From Methylotenera_A sp031417915 (GTDB lineage: Bacteria; Pseudomonadota; Gammaproteobacteria; Burkholderiales; Methylophilaceae): DNA of 30,634 nt. The notes under the pieces were generated by a model. That model saw nothing but the letters and a program-made list of their open reading frames with translations. It was not told the DNA's origin and ran no database searches. The stretch covers positions 1 to 30,634 of the forward strand of contig JANOWN010000046.1 of the NCBI GenBank assembly GCA_031417915.1, in the 5' to 3' direction. Below are positions 15,849-23,474 of the stretch, piece after piece. The first letter of the stretch is position 1. Each line of letters begins with the position of its first letter. A program made the position numbers and the translations under genes.

Positions 15849-16577
15849 ATGACGCAACTTTTAATCAGCGTGAAAAATACCGCAGAAGCTTTGATTGCGC
15901 TTAAAGCTGGCGTAGATATTATCGATTTGAAAGACCCGAATGTGGGCGCGCTGGGCGCGTTAAATTTGCACGAAACAGTGCGCATTGTTCAAGCGATGGA
16001 CGGATTGGCGGTTTTAAGCGCAACCGTGGGCGAGCAGCATGTGACATTGAATGATTTGGTGTGCGATATAGTCGCGCGCGCCGAAATTGGCGTGGATGTT
16101 ATTAAAATTGGGGTTTCTGAGCTGTTTCACGATGATAATTTTTTGCTGGAAATGGCTAAGCTGACAACTGTGGATATTAAAATAGTGGCGGTATTTTTTG
16201 CCGATGAAGCTTTGGATTTAAGTTTGCTACCAAAGCTACAAAAAGCTGGTTTTTTTGGTGCGATGCTAGATACGAAAAACAAGCAGAAAAATTTACTGCA
16301 AGTGCAAACTAGAATCAATTTACAAAACTTTACACAAGCATGTGAGCAACATCATTTAAAATCTGGATTAGCAGGATCACTAAGACTACAACATATTGGT
16401 GAATTGCTCAATTATAATGCTACCTATATTGGTTTTAGAGGCGGCGTTTGTGAAAATGTGGTGCGAAAATCGGCCTTATCTAGAGACAAAGTAACTGAAA
16501 TCAATGATGTGTTGCGCCAACACAACAAAAATAAGGAAAAACCGCAATTAATCTTACGTTTAGCGTTGCATAGTTAA
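15849..16577 (+). CDS. mfnB: (5-formylfuran-3-yl)methyl phosphate synthase
   Basis: MfnB-family enzyme that makes the furan precursor of methanofuran (or bacterial methylofuran) from two glyceraldehyde-3-phosphate molecules by an aldolase-like, lysine-based mechanism. In the 242 residues, VDIIDLKDPNVGALGAL places a lysine at 28 and DVIKIGVSE one at 86; both match positions of the catalytic lysines described for the archaeal enzyme. A further conserved stretch is AMLDTKNK, and SGLAGSL forms the phosphate-binding end. Last gene of the cofactor set; the ompA promoter overlaps its 3' end. Product chemistry in this organism is inferred from the family. Confidence 0.9.
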   Translation: MTQLLISVKNTAEALIALKAGVDIIDLKDPNVGALGALNLHETVRIVQAMDGLAVLSATVGEQHVTLNDLVCDIVARAEIGVDVIKIGVSELFHDDNFLLEMAKLTTVDIKIVAVFFADEALDLSLLPKLQKAGFFGAMLDTKNKQKNLLQVQTRINLQNFTQACEQHHLKSGLAGSLRLQHIGELLNYNATYIGFRGGVCENVVRKSALSRDKVTEINDVLRQHNKNKEKPQLILRLALHS

Positions 16578-16594
16578 AGTAGATTAAGTATAGT
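16566..16594 (+). promoter_or_regulatory. Sigma-70-type promoter of ompA
   Basis: TTGCAT (16566-16571), 17-nt spacer, TATAGT (16589-16594). It overlaps the last codons of mfnB and would give a leader of about 60 nt that includes a 12-bp tandem repeat. Confidence 0.55.
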
Positions 16595-16611
16595 TCACCT
16601 ATAAAGTTTGC

Positions 16612-16635
16612 TCTAAAATTTGTTCTAAAATTTGT
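16612..16635 (+). repeat. Perfect 12-bp tandem repeat in ompA leader
   Basis: TCTAAAATTTGT occurs twice head to tail (16612-16623, 16624-16635), between the likely promoter and the AAGGAG of ompA. Each copy contains TAAAAT, so it could also supply a second -10 box. Confidence 0.85.
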
Positions 16636-16663
16636 ACGACGATTGATAACTAAGGAGTTTTAT

Positions 16664-17776
16664 ATGAATAAGAAAATAGTTGGTCTTGCTGTTGCAGCAA
16701 CACTCGGTTTCACAACACTCACAGCTTCTGCAGAAGATATGTTCCGCGGCGCATGGTATGCAGTACCAGGCTTAAGCTATATGAATACAGATAGCGATTT
16801 AGATGCAAACAACGGCGCGGGTGCTTTTATTAGTCTTGGTAAAGAACTTAGCCCAAGCTGGGATTTACAAGGCCGTTTAGGTTATAACCGCGCGTCTGAA
16901 GATACAGGCATTGCAGGTGCAAGTGGTCGTTATAAATCTACACAATTAGGTCTAGATGCTCTGTACATGTTTAGTCGTAGCAACTTCCGTCCTTTCTTGC
17001 TTGCAGGCTTAGGTGCAACTAGAAATAACATGGATTATAAAATTCCTGGTTTTGATGTGGATGGCAAAAGAACATCATGGCTAGGCAGTTTGGGTTTGGG
17101 TGCGCAATACTTGTTTAGTGATAATTTCGGCTTGCAAGCTGATTTGCGTCAACAATTCTCACGTGGTAAAGCTAAGATTACAGATTTGGCTACTGGTGTA
17201 AGCGCAAGCGATAGTGGTAGCATTAGTAATACATTGCTTAATTTAGGCGGTGTCTTCCGCTTTGGCGCACCAGCACCTGTAGTGGCAGAAGCTGCTCCAG
17301 AGCCAGCGCCAATCGCAGCTGCTCCAGAGCCAATGCCTGAGCCAACTCCGGCACCTGCTCCAGAACCAGTAAAATGTACTCCACAAATGGATACAATTAC
17401 TGTGGATGCTGCAAAACTATTTGGCTACGATAAAGCAAGTTTACAAGCTGAAGGTAAAGCTGCATTAGATGACGCAGCGGCTAAAATTAAAGCAGCTCCA
17501 GAAATCAAATCAGTGACTGTTACAGGTCACACTGATCGCATTGGTTCAGATGCTTACAACCAAAAACTATCAGAGCGCCGTGCTAACCAAGTGAAAGATT
17601 ATTTGGCTGCGCAAGGTGTTGATGCTGCCATTATCTCTGCAGTTGGTAAAGGTGAATCAGAACCAGTAGTTCAATGTGCTGGTACTAAAGCAACGAAGAA
17701 ATTGATTTCTTGCTTACAACCTAACCGTCGCGTAGAAATTAAAGCCGAAGGTACAAAAGAAACTGGCTGTAACTAA
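16664..17776 (+). CDS. ompA: OmpA-family outer membrane protein
   Basis: Outer membrane barrel with a peptidoglycan-binding C-terminus. ATG 16664 follows AAGGAG (16652-16657) and opens a signal peptide, MNKKIVGLAVAATLGFTTLT, cleaved after ASA near residue 23. Residues ~25-205 form the beta barrel (alternating strands with AWYAVPGLSYMNTDSD and FRPFLLAGLGATRNNM). A Pro/Ala/Glu hinge rich in PEPAP follows (about 208-237). The C-terminal OmpA domain contains SVTVTGHTDRIGS, NQKLSERRANQVKDYL and NRRVEI, with cysteines flanking an insert near GTKATKKLISC. Strong promoter, strong ribosome site and terminator suggest a highly expressed single gene. Confidence 0.95.
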   Translation: MNKKIVGLAVAATLGFTTLTASAEDMFRGAWYAVPGLSYMNTDSDLDANNGAGAFISLGKELSPSWDLQGRLGYNRASEDTGIAGASGRYKSTQLGLDALYMFSRSNFRPFLLAGLGATRNNMDYKIPGFDVDGKRTSWLGSLGLGAQYLFSDNFGLQADLRQQFSRGKAKITDLATGVSASDSGSISNTLLNLGGVFRFGAPAPVVAEAAPEPAPIAAAPEPMPEPTPAPAPEPVKCTPQMDTITVDAAKLFGYDKASLQAEGKAALDDAAAKIKAAPEIKSVTVTGHTDRIGSDAYNQKLSERRANQVKDYLAAQGVDAAIISAVGKGESEPVVQCAGTKATKKLISCLQPNRRVEIKAEGTKETGCN

Positions 17777-17793
17777 GTCGTTTCTTTAAGAAG

Positions 17794-17816
17794 AACCCCG
17801 TAATTGCGGGGTTTTT
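17794..17816 (+). terminator. Rho-independent terminator of ompA
   Basis: AACCCCG (17794-17800) pairs with CGGGGTT (17807-17813) around loop TAATTG, followed by a T-run. The CCCGTAATTGCGGG centre equals that of the terminator at 5833-5860. Confidence 0.92.
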
Positions 17817-17829
17817 TATTGCCTGAATT

Positions 17830-17858
17830 TTCATATCAAATCGCTTCAACGTTATAAT
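17830..17858 (+). promoter_or_regulatory. Promoter of mtaD, leaderless type
   Basis: TTCATA (17830-17835), 17-nt spacer, perfect TATAAT (17853-17858). The -10 box ends 6 nt before the ATG at 17865, so the transcript should begin at the start codon; no Shine-Dalgarno exists. Confidence 0.7.
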
Positions 17859-17864
17859 ATCGCT

Positions 17865-19202
17865 ATGAAACTGAATGTTGATTTGATTATTGAAGCACGT
17901 TGGCTTTGCCCTGTAGTTCCAAGTAACACGCTGTTAACACAGCAAGCGGTAGTGATTCAATCAGGCAAAATCATTGATGTTTGTTCGATAGAGCAAGCTA
18001 ATCGGTACGAGGCAATTGAAACTGTTCAACTAAGCGAACATGTTTTAATTCCAGGCTTAATTAACTTACACACGCATGCCGCCATGAGCCTAATGCGCGG
18101 TTTGGCGGATGATTTGCCGCTGATGCCGTGGTTGCAGCAGCATATTTGGCCTGCAGAAGCTAAATTAGTTTCGCCCAGTTTTGTACACGATGGTACGTTG
18201 TTGGCTTGCTCAGAAATGCTGGCTGGTGGCACGACAACTTTTAATGACATGTATTTTTACCCTGAAGCTGCCGCTGCAGCCAGTATTAAAGCGGGTATGC
18301 GCGCTAACTTAGGTTTAGTCGTACTGGAGTTTGCTACACAATATGCTAGCGACGCTGAAAGCTATATCCAGCAAGGCTTGGAGGCGCGCGATCATTTGCG
18401 TGATGAAGCGTTGATTAGTTTTAGTTTTGCGCCGCACGCGCCTTATACTGTAGCTGACGCGACGTTCGAACGCATCATGACGCTCGCCGAGCAGGTCAAT
18501 ATTGGTGTGCACACGCACATGCATGAAACCTTGCAAGAAATTAGTGATAACGAACAAAAATATGGCTTACGGCCATTAAGCCGATTGGCTAACTTAGGAT
18601 TGCTTAGCCCAAATTTAACCCTCGCGCACTGTGTGCATTTAGATGAAACCGAGATTAAATTGCTGGCCGAACATGGTTGCAGCATCGCCCATTGCCCTAG
18701 CTCCAACTTAAAGCTGGCTTCTGGCATTGCGCCCATTACAGAATACGCCAAACATGGCGTTAATATTGGCTTGGGGACTGATGGTGCTGCCAGCAATAAC
18801 CGCTTAGATATGTTTGCTGAGATGCGGCTCGCGGCTTTGTTAGCAAAAGTGCAGAGTGGCGATGCTACTGCGGTTTCCGCGCATCAAGTGTTAGCAATGG
18901 CGACGATTAACGGTGCGAAGGCCTTAGGATTGGATGATAAAATAGGCTCTATTGAAATCGGCAAGCTCGCCGATTTAACTGCGATAAAGCTGTCGAATAT
19001 TGAAATGCAACCTTGTTTCGATGTGGTTTCCCATTTGGCCTATGTGGCTGGACGCGAGCATGTAAGTCATACTTGGGTGAATGGTGATTTAAAATATCAC
19101 AAACCTGAGTATAGTGTAGGTTTGTTCAGCAATGTGGAGCCGCAAGAACTGAGTGATATTGTGGCTAGATGGCAACCAAAATTAAGTGAATTTAAAGCAT
19201 AA
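17865..19202 (+). CDS. mtaD: 5'-methylthioadenosine / S-adenosylhomocysteine deaminase
   Basis: Zinc amidohydrolase (TRZ/ATZ type) that deaminates methylthioadenosine or S-adenosylhomocysteine to the inosine forms. In 445 residues the metal-binding HTH lies at 69-71 (NLHTHAAMSLMRGLADDLPLMPWLQ), followed by GVHTHMHETLQE, TLAHCVHLDETE and GLGTDGAASNNRLDMFAEMR, all typical of MtaD. The C-terminus with GKLADLTAIKL closes the composite beta domain. It is the first gene of mtaD-ubiG-gph, an order known from pseudomonads and betaproteobacteria. The promoter implies a leaderless message. Substrate preference cannot be judged from sequence alone. Confidence 0.92.
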   Translation: MKLNVDLIIEARWLCPVVPSNTLLTQQAVVIQSGKIIDVCSIEQANRYEAIETVQLSEHVLIPGLINLHTHAAMSLMRGLADDLPLMPWLQQHIWPAEAKLVSPSFVHDGTLLACSEMLAGGTTTFNDMYFYPEAAAAASIKAGMRANLGLVVLEFATQYASDAESYIQQGLEARDHLRDEALISFSFAPHAPYTVADATFERIMTLAEQVNIGVHTHMHETLQEISDNEQKYGLRPLSRLANLGLLSPNLTLAHCVHLDETEIKLLAEHGCSIAHCPSSNLKLASGIAPITEYAKHGVNIGLGTDGAASNNRLDMFAEMRLAALLAKVQSGDATAVSAHQVLAMATINGAKALGLDDKIGSIEIGKLADLTAIKLSNIEMQPCFDVVSHLAYVAGREHVSHTWVNGDLKYHKPEYSVGLFSNVEPQELSDIVARWQPKLSEFKA

Positions 19203-19203
19203 A

Positions 19204-19899
19204 ATGATAAACGTTGATGCCTCTGAGTTAAGTAAATTTGCCGAGTTAGCGCATAAATGGTGGGATAAAACCAGCGAATTTAAACCGTTGCACGATATTA
19301 ATCCTTTACGGTTGAATTACATCGACAACGCCATTTCACTTAAGGGTAAAACTGTGTTGGATGTGGGTTGTGGCGGCGGCATTTTAAGCGAATCGATGGC
19401 CGAACGCGGCGCAAAAGTCACTGGCATCGATTTGGGCGAAAAAGCCTTAAAAGTGGCGGCTTTGCACAGTTTAGAGAGCGGCGTAGCGGTAGATTACCAA
19501 CTTATTGCGGTTGAAGCATTGGCAGAAAATCAGCCAGCTAGCTTTGATGTCGTGACTTGCTTGGAAATGCTCGAACACGTGCCAGACCCAGCCAGCGTGG
19601 TTGCAGCCTGCGCTAAATTGGTAAAGCCGGGCGGACTTGTATTTTTTTCTACAATAAATCGCAATCCCAAAGCCTACTTATTGGCCGTCATTGGCGCGGA
19701 GTACATTTTAAACTTGCTGCCGCGCGGTACGCATGACTACGAAAAATTTATTAAACCCTCTGAATTGGCAAGCTGGGTGAGGGCTGCAGGCTTATCGCTG
19801 AATCATCAAATTGGCATGAGCTATAACCCAATTACGCAGCATTATTGGCTGGGTGGTGATGTTTCTGTCAATTACATGATGCACACATGTAAAGAATAA
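19204..19899 (+). CDS. ubiG: Ubiquinone biosynthesis O-methyltransferase UbiG
   Basis: SAM-dependent methyltransferase for both O-methylation steps of ubiquinone. The ATG at 19204, one base after the mtaD stop, is preferred over TTG 19186, which would overlap mtaD. The 231 residues match UbiG: AHKWWDKTSEFKPLHDINPLRLNYI near the start, SAM motif I VLDVGCGGGILSESMA, the acidic motif VTGIDLG, and DVVTCLEMLEHVPDP. Later comes FFSTINRNPKAYLLAVIGAEYIL. Its product S-adenosylhomocysteine may be a substrate of the upstream MtaD. Confidence 0.96.
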   Translation: MINVDASELSKFAELAHKWWDKTSEFKPLHDINPLRLNYIDNAISLKGKTVLDVGCGGGILSESMAERGAKVTGIDLGEKALKVAALHSLESGVAVDYQLIAVEALAENQPASFDVVTCLEMLEHVPDPASVVAACAKLVKPGGLVFFSTINRNPKAYLLAVIGAEYILNLLPRGTHDYEKFIKPSELASWVRAAGLSLNHQIGMSYNPITQHYWLGGDVSVNYMMHTCKE

Positions 19900-19902
19900 T
19901 CA

Positions 19903-20562
19903 TTGATTAATACCATTCTTTTCGACCTTGACGGCACTTTAGTGGATACCGCGCCAGATTTGGGTTATGCGCTTAATGTGCAATTACGGCGCCACGGTAA
20001 GGCAGTGTTAACTAATGCCGCGATTCGCCCGTTTGCCTCGCACGGTTCGCGTGGGCTTGTTGGCTTGGGTTTTGGCATAACGCCAAAAGATGACAGCTTT
20101 ATTAGCATGCGCGATGAATATCTCAGTATTTACGACACCGTTTTTACGCGCAGCCCAACACTGTTGTCTGGTATGGCAGATTTATTGCAACTCATTGAAA
20201 ATAAAGGTTTAAAATGGGGAATTGTTACCAATAAACCACGCCGTTTTACCGAAGGCCTGATTGAAAGTATGGGCATGGATTTAAACAAACGAGCCGCTTG
20301 TATTGTCTGTGGCGATGATGCGCCGCAACCAAAACCTTCACCAGCCACGCTGCTATTGGCTTGCAGCCAAGTCGGTGTTAACCCCGAAAGCTGTATTTAT
20401 GTGGGCGACGCAGAGCGCGATATTCAAGCCAGCAAAGCAGCGGGCATGAAGTCGGTAGTGGCCTTATTTGGCTATATTGATGTGACGGATAAACCGCATG
20501 AATGGGGCGCGGATGCGATGATAAAAAACCCGAACGAATTATTAGACCTCATTCAGGTGTAG
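19903..20562 (+). CDS. gph: Phosphoglycolate phosphatase-type HAD hydrolase
   Basis: HAD-superfamily phosphatase of 219 residues. Motif I is DLDGTLVDT (near 8-16), motif II is IVTNKPRR, and motif III/IV is VGDAERDIQASKAAGM. It belongs to the Gph/MupP type; next to ubiG in pseudomonads the homologue acts as N-acetylmuramic acid 6-phosphate phosphatase, so MupP is an alternative to phosphoglycolate. It starts at TTG 19903, 3 nt after ubiG, with no nearby ATG. A two-way terminator follows. Confidence 0.88.
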   Translation: MINTILFDLDGTLVDTAPDLGYALNVQLRRHGKAVLTNAAIRPFASHGSRGLVGLGFGITPKDDSFISMRDEYLSIYDTVFTRSPTLLSGMADLLQLIENKGLKWGIVTNKPRRFTEGLIESMGMDLNKRAACIVCGDDAPQPKPSPATLLLACSQVGVNPESCIYVGDAERDIQASKAAGMKSVVALFGYIDVTDKPHEWGADAMIKNPNELLDLIQV

Positions 20563-20584
20563 GAGCGATTTAAAAATCGCTCCT
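20561..20584. terminator. Terminator between convergent gph and recR
   Basis: Perfect 10-bp inverted repeat AGGAGCGATT / AATCGCTCCT with loop TAAA, overlapping the last bases of the gph stop. It ends 5 bp from the recR stop and can serve both operons, though T-runs are short (TATTATT on the plus side). Confidence 0.75.
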
Positions 20585-20588
20585 ATTA

Positions 20589-21185
20589 TTAAAGCTGCTT
20601 ACGTCCAAGCAACGCCATCGAAAGCGTTCCGCTATCCACATATTCAATCTCCCCGCCCATCGGTAAGCCACGTGCAATGCGGCTAACAGACACATTACGT
20701 GTTTTTAGTAGTTCGCTAATATAGTGCGCGGTGGCTTCGCCTTCCACCGTGTAATTAGTGGCTAAGATCACCTCAGTCACTACACCGTCTTGCGCGCGTT
20801 TGATGAGTTTGTCCAAGTTGATTTCTTTTGGGCCAACGCCGTCCAACGGTGAAAGCCTGCCCATGAGCACAAAGTACATGCCGTTGTAAGATTGCGTTTG
20901 CTCCATCATCATCAAATCGGTGGGCATTTCCACCACGCATAATTGCGTCGCATCACGCTTTTCAGATTCGCATAAAGGGCAAGTATCGGTCTCAGCAAAG
21001 TTATTGCACAGCGTGCAGTGGCCAAGCACTTGCAGCGCGTTATCTAAGCTGTGTGCTAGTTTAGACGCGCCTTTGCGGTCGCGTTGCAGTAAGTAATACG
21101 CCATACGTAGTGCGGACTTTGGCCCTACGCCAGGCAGGTAGCGTAGTGAGTCAATGAGTTGTTCTAAAGCGGGGGGATTTTTCAC
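20589..21185 (-). CDS. recR: Recombination mediator RecR
   Basis: RecFOR-pathway protein that helps load RecA at gaps; forms a ring on DNA. The 198 residues show the helix-hairpin-helix start LIDSLRYLPGVGPKSALRMAYYLL, the zinc finger CTLCNNFAETDTCPLC (about 57-72), and a Toprim domain from LCVVEMPTDLMMMEQ on, ending with IARGLPMGGEIEYVDSGTL. The start is GTG at 21185, 3 nt after the ybaB stop. Third gene of dnaX-ybaB-recR. Confidence 0.97.
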   Translation of the reverse strand: MKNPPALEQLIDSLRYLPGVGPKSALRMAYYLLQRDRKGASKLAHSLDNALQVLGHCTLCNNFAETDTCPLCESEKRDATQLCVVEMPTDLMMMEQTQSYNGMYFVLMGRLSPLDGVGPKEINLDKLIKRAQDGVVTEVILATNYTVEGEATAHYISELLKTRNVSVSRIARGLPMGGEIEYVDSGTLSMALLGRKQL

Positions 21186-21188
21186 AAA

Positions 21189-21497
21189 TTAAAACGGTAG
21201 CTTCATGCCGGCCGGCATCATGCCTTTCATGCGTGTTTCGCTAGCGGCCTCGGCTTTTGCACGCGCGTCGTTAAGCGCGATTAGCATTAAGTCTTCCAGC
21301 GTTTCTCTGTCGTCCATTGCCGCATCGTCAATCACCACGCGCTTGATTTGATTGTTGCAAGTCATGCTGATTTTTACCATACCGTTGCTGGCAGTGCCTT
21401 CTACAAGTGTTTCCGCCAGCTCCGCCTGCGCTTTTTGCATATTCGCTTGCATCATTTGGGCTTGTTTCATCATATTGCCCATGCCGCCTTTCATCAT
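21189..21497 (-). CDS. ybaB: YbaB/EbfC nucleoid-associated protein
   Basis: Small dimeric DNA-binding protein, 102 residues, between dnaX and recR as in most bacteria. The Met/Gln-rich start MMKGGMGNMMKQAQMMQANM and the later GMVKISMTCNNQIKRVVID and EDLMLIALNDARAKAE are diagnostic. AGGAG lies about 6 nt before the double ATG at 21497. Confidence 0.97.
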   Translation of the reverse strand: MMKGGMGNMMKQAQMMQANMQKAQAELAETLVEGTASNGMVKISMTCNNQIKRVVIDDAAMDDRETLEDLMLIALNDARAKAEAASETRMKGMMPAGMKLPF

Positions 21498-21512
21498 GTT
21501 TCTGCTCCTTTT

Positions 21513-23162
21513 TTAGACTGGTTTAATACTGTTAGGAATAATCTGTGCGCCAAAATCGTTAATGAGCGCTTGCACAAAGCTATCTTCCATAATCGCTGCT
21601 TCCGCGCTGTTTTGCACTGTGGCTTTTTCACTGGCATTTTGCTTGGCAGGCGTAACAATTTCACTTGCACTTATTTCGATATTTAAACGAATTTTTTTGC
21701 CAAAATAGTCGTTAATCGCGCTAGATAATTTATCTTGATAACTGGCGCTCACCAAGTGTTTTTGGTTTTCGGAAACGCGCAAATTAAAGCTATTTTCGTC
21801 AAAGCTGACCAGCTCGCAGTGCTGCGCCAGTGCGCGTGCCAAGCCGAGCTTTAAGTTATTTTCGACCAAATTACGCCAATTACCATCAAAAAATATCGGC
21901 CTGGAAGCCGCATGGATATTGGTTTGCAGGCCTGCACTGGAATGACTTTGTCCAGCAGCAACGTTTTCGATTGGTTTTGACTGCGCAGATTCAATTTTTT
22001 CAGGTTGTGCTGCTTTGGTCGGCGCGGCAGCTTGAATGTTTTCTGCAGGTTTTGTAGGCGCTTTTTCTGTCAATTTTTCAGTCGGCACAAACGCCAACAT
22101 ACGCAGCAGCGTCATGGTAAAGCCAGCATATTCATCGGGCGCTAAGCCAATATCGCGGCGGCCTAACAGCGTAATTTGGTAATAAAGCTGCAAAGTTTCT
22201 GGTGATAATTTTGCGGCTAAATCTAATAACATCGCGCGTTCTGGCAAATCATTCGCGATGGAATCTGGCACAGTTTGCGCCATAGCGATTTGGTGCAGCA
22301 AATTGGCCAAATCATTTAGCGCGGCCTCAAATGCAATGCTACGCGCTTCCATTTGCTTGGCTTTTTCAATTAGCGCTGCGCCATCTTGCGCGAGTAAAGC
22401 GTGAATAACTTCAAATAAATAATTTTGATCAATCGCGCCCAACATGCTGCGTACTTCGGCTTCATTTACCGTTTGATTGCCGTAAGCAATGGCCTGGTCG
22501 GTGAGTGAAAGCGCATCGCGCATACTGCCCGCAGCGGCGCGTGAAATTAAGTTGAGTGCCGCAGACTCAAAAGCAATATTTTCTTGATTGAGCACATTTT
22601 GCAAATGTTCGTTAATGGTTGTGCTGGCCATTTGTCGCAAATTAAACTGCAAACAACGGCTTAGCACGGTCACAGGCACTTTTTGGGGATCCGTAGTCGC
22701 CAAGATGAATTTAACGTGCGCTGGCGGCTCTTCTAGCGTTTTTAGCATAGCATTAAACGCGCTTTTCGATAGCATATGCACTTCGTCGATGATATAGACT
22801 TTAAAGCGGCCAACGGTCGGCGCGTTTTGCGCGTTATCCAGCAAATCGCGCATGGCGTCCACTTGCGTATTGGACGCGGCATCGACTTCGAGTAAATCGA
22901 CAAAACGGCCGCGGTCGATTTCCGCACATGCATTACATATGCCGCAAGGTTTGGCGGTGATGCCAGTTTCGCAATTGAGCGATTTTGCCAAAATACGGGC
23001 GAGGGTGGTTTTGCCGACGCCGCGCGTGCCAGTGAACAAGTAGGCGTGGTGCAAGCGCTGCTGCGTAAGCGCGTTGGTGAGCGCACGTACAACGTGGTCT
23101 TGCCCGACTAAAGTTTCGAATGATTTTGGGCGATATTTTCGCGCGAGGACTTGATATGACAT
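21513..23162 (-). CDS. dnaX: DNA polymerase III subunit gamma/tau
   Basis: Clamp-loader ATPase of 549 residues. Walker A GTRGVGKT is at 45-52. Zinc cysteines are at C64, C73, C76 and C79, Walker B DEVH at 126-129, and sensor SRC at 168-170. Domain III runs to ~365, then a Pro/Ala/Lys-rich linker to ~420, then the tau-specific C-terminal domain beginning with FDGNWRNLVENNLKLGLA. I found no A-AAA-AAG slippery site near the linker, so a gamma form by frameshifting is not supported. The linker at 415-421 (NIHAASR) is encoded by a copy of the palindromic repeat. A -10 box 7 nt before the ATG and no Shine-Dalgarno suggest a leaderless message. Confidence 0.96.
   Translation of the reverse strand: MSYQVLARKYRPKSFETLVGQDHVVRALTNALTQQRLHHAYLFTGTRGVGKTTLARILAKSLNCETGITAKPCGICNACAEIDRGRFVDLLEVDAASNTQVDAMRDLLDNAQNAPTVGRFKVYIIDEVHMLSKSAFNAMLKTLEEPPAHVKFILATTDPQKVPVTVLSRCLQFNLRQMASTTINEHLQNVLNQENIAFESAALNLISRAAAGSMRDALSLTDQAIAYGNQTVNEAEVRSMLGAIDQNYLFEVIHALLAQDGAALIEKAKQMEARSIAFEAALNDLANLLHQIAMAQTVPDSIANDLPERAMLLDLAAKLSPETLQLYYQITLLGRRDIGLAPDEYAGFTMTLLRMLAFVPTEKLTEKAPTKPAENIQAAAPTKAAQPEKIESAQSKPIENVAAGQSHSSAGLQTNIHAASRPIFFDGNWRNLVENNLKLGLARALAQHCELVSFDENSFNLRVSENQKHLVSASYQDKLSSAINDYFGKKIRLNIEISASEIVTPAKQNASEKATVQNSAEAAIMEDSFVQALINDFGAQIIPNSIKPV
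21898..21932 (+). repeat. Palindromic repeat element inside dnaX linker
   Basis: Perfect arms GGCCTG (21898-21903) and CAGGCC (21927-21932) enclose GCCGCATGGATATTG (21907-21921), the same 15-mer as in the elements at 1864 and 13802. In dnaX it is read on the minus strand as the linker peptide around TNIHAASRP. Confidence 0.6.
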
Positions 23163-23169
23163 AGACTGA

Positions 23170-23175
23170 ATTTTA
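23170..23175 (-). promoter_or_regulatory. -10 box directly before dnaX ATG
   Basis: Minus-strand TAAAAT ends 7 nt before the dnaX ATG (23162), and no Shine-Dalgarno is present. The -35 region is poor, so this is a tentative leaderless promoter. The rest of the 170-nt gap to the SRP RNA holds a short GTAC-AAAAAC-GTAC repeat near 23275-23288 and no convincing gene. Confidence 0.4.
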
Positions 23176-23332
23176 GCCGAAAACTCGTCATTAGACTAAA
23201 ACAAATTGGAGTTAAATTGTAGTGCGTTCGCAATGTTGAAAAATCAAAAAGAACAAGGCAAAGAGTTGTAGACAGTACGTTTTTGTACGGCAAGACGCTT
23301 TAACGCCGTTATTTTTGATTGTGAACTAAAGA

Positions 23333-23426
23333 GGCGAGCCTTGCCCCCGGCACTTGCGCAATAGTTGTGGCTGCTGGCTTCCGCCCCTGACCAAGTTGGC
23401 TACTTTACAATGCGGGGAGGCCCGCC
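23333..23426 (-). ncRNA. ffs: Signal recognition particle RNA (4.5S, small type)
   Basis: On the minus strand the region contains GGTCAGGGGCGGAAGCCAGC followed by AGCC, the conserved apical hairpin of bacterial SRP RNA that binds Ffh (GGTCAGG-GGAAG-AGCAGCC pattern). The flanks close into a long hairpin: 5' GGCGGGCC (from 23426) pairs with 3' GGCTCGCC (to 23333). Length is about 94 nt, right for 4.5S RNA. Exact ends are estimated from the terminal helix. TAAAAT about 8-9 nt upstream of the helix is a likely -10 box. Confidence 0.93.
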
Positions 23427-23474
23427 AAGCCGTGATTTTACCTGAATTTCTGGCGTTAGGCTTTCAATTTTGAA

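Noticed and set aside
20492..20507. CCGCATGAATG inside gph as a further palindrome copy
   Set aside because: It encodes KPHEWGAD, which looks native for the phosphatase, and no complementary arms flank it.
21960..22100. Programmed frameshift site for a short gamma form of DnaX
   Set aside because: Only a run of five A (GAAAAAGC) is found in the linker, not A-AAA-AAG, and no stem-loop or Shine-Dalgarno-like stimulator is evident.
23108..23293. 61-residue minus-strand ORF overlapping the dnaX start
   Set aside because: It overlaps dnaX in another frame, has no ribosome site and mostly covers intergenic text; more likely non-coding.
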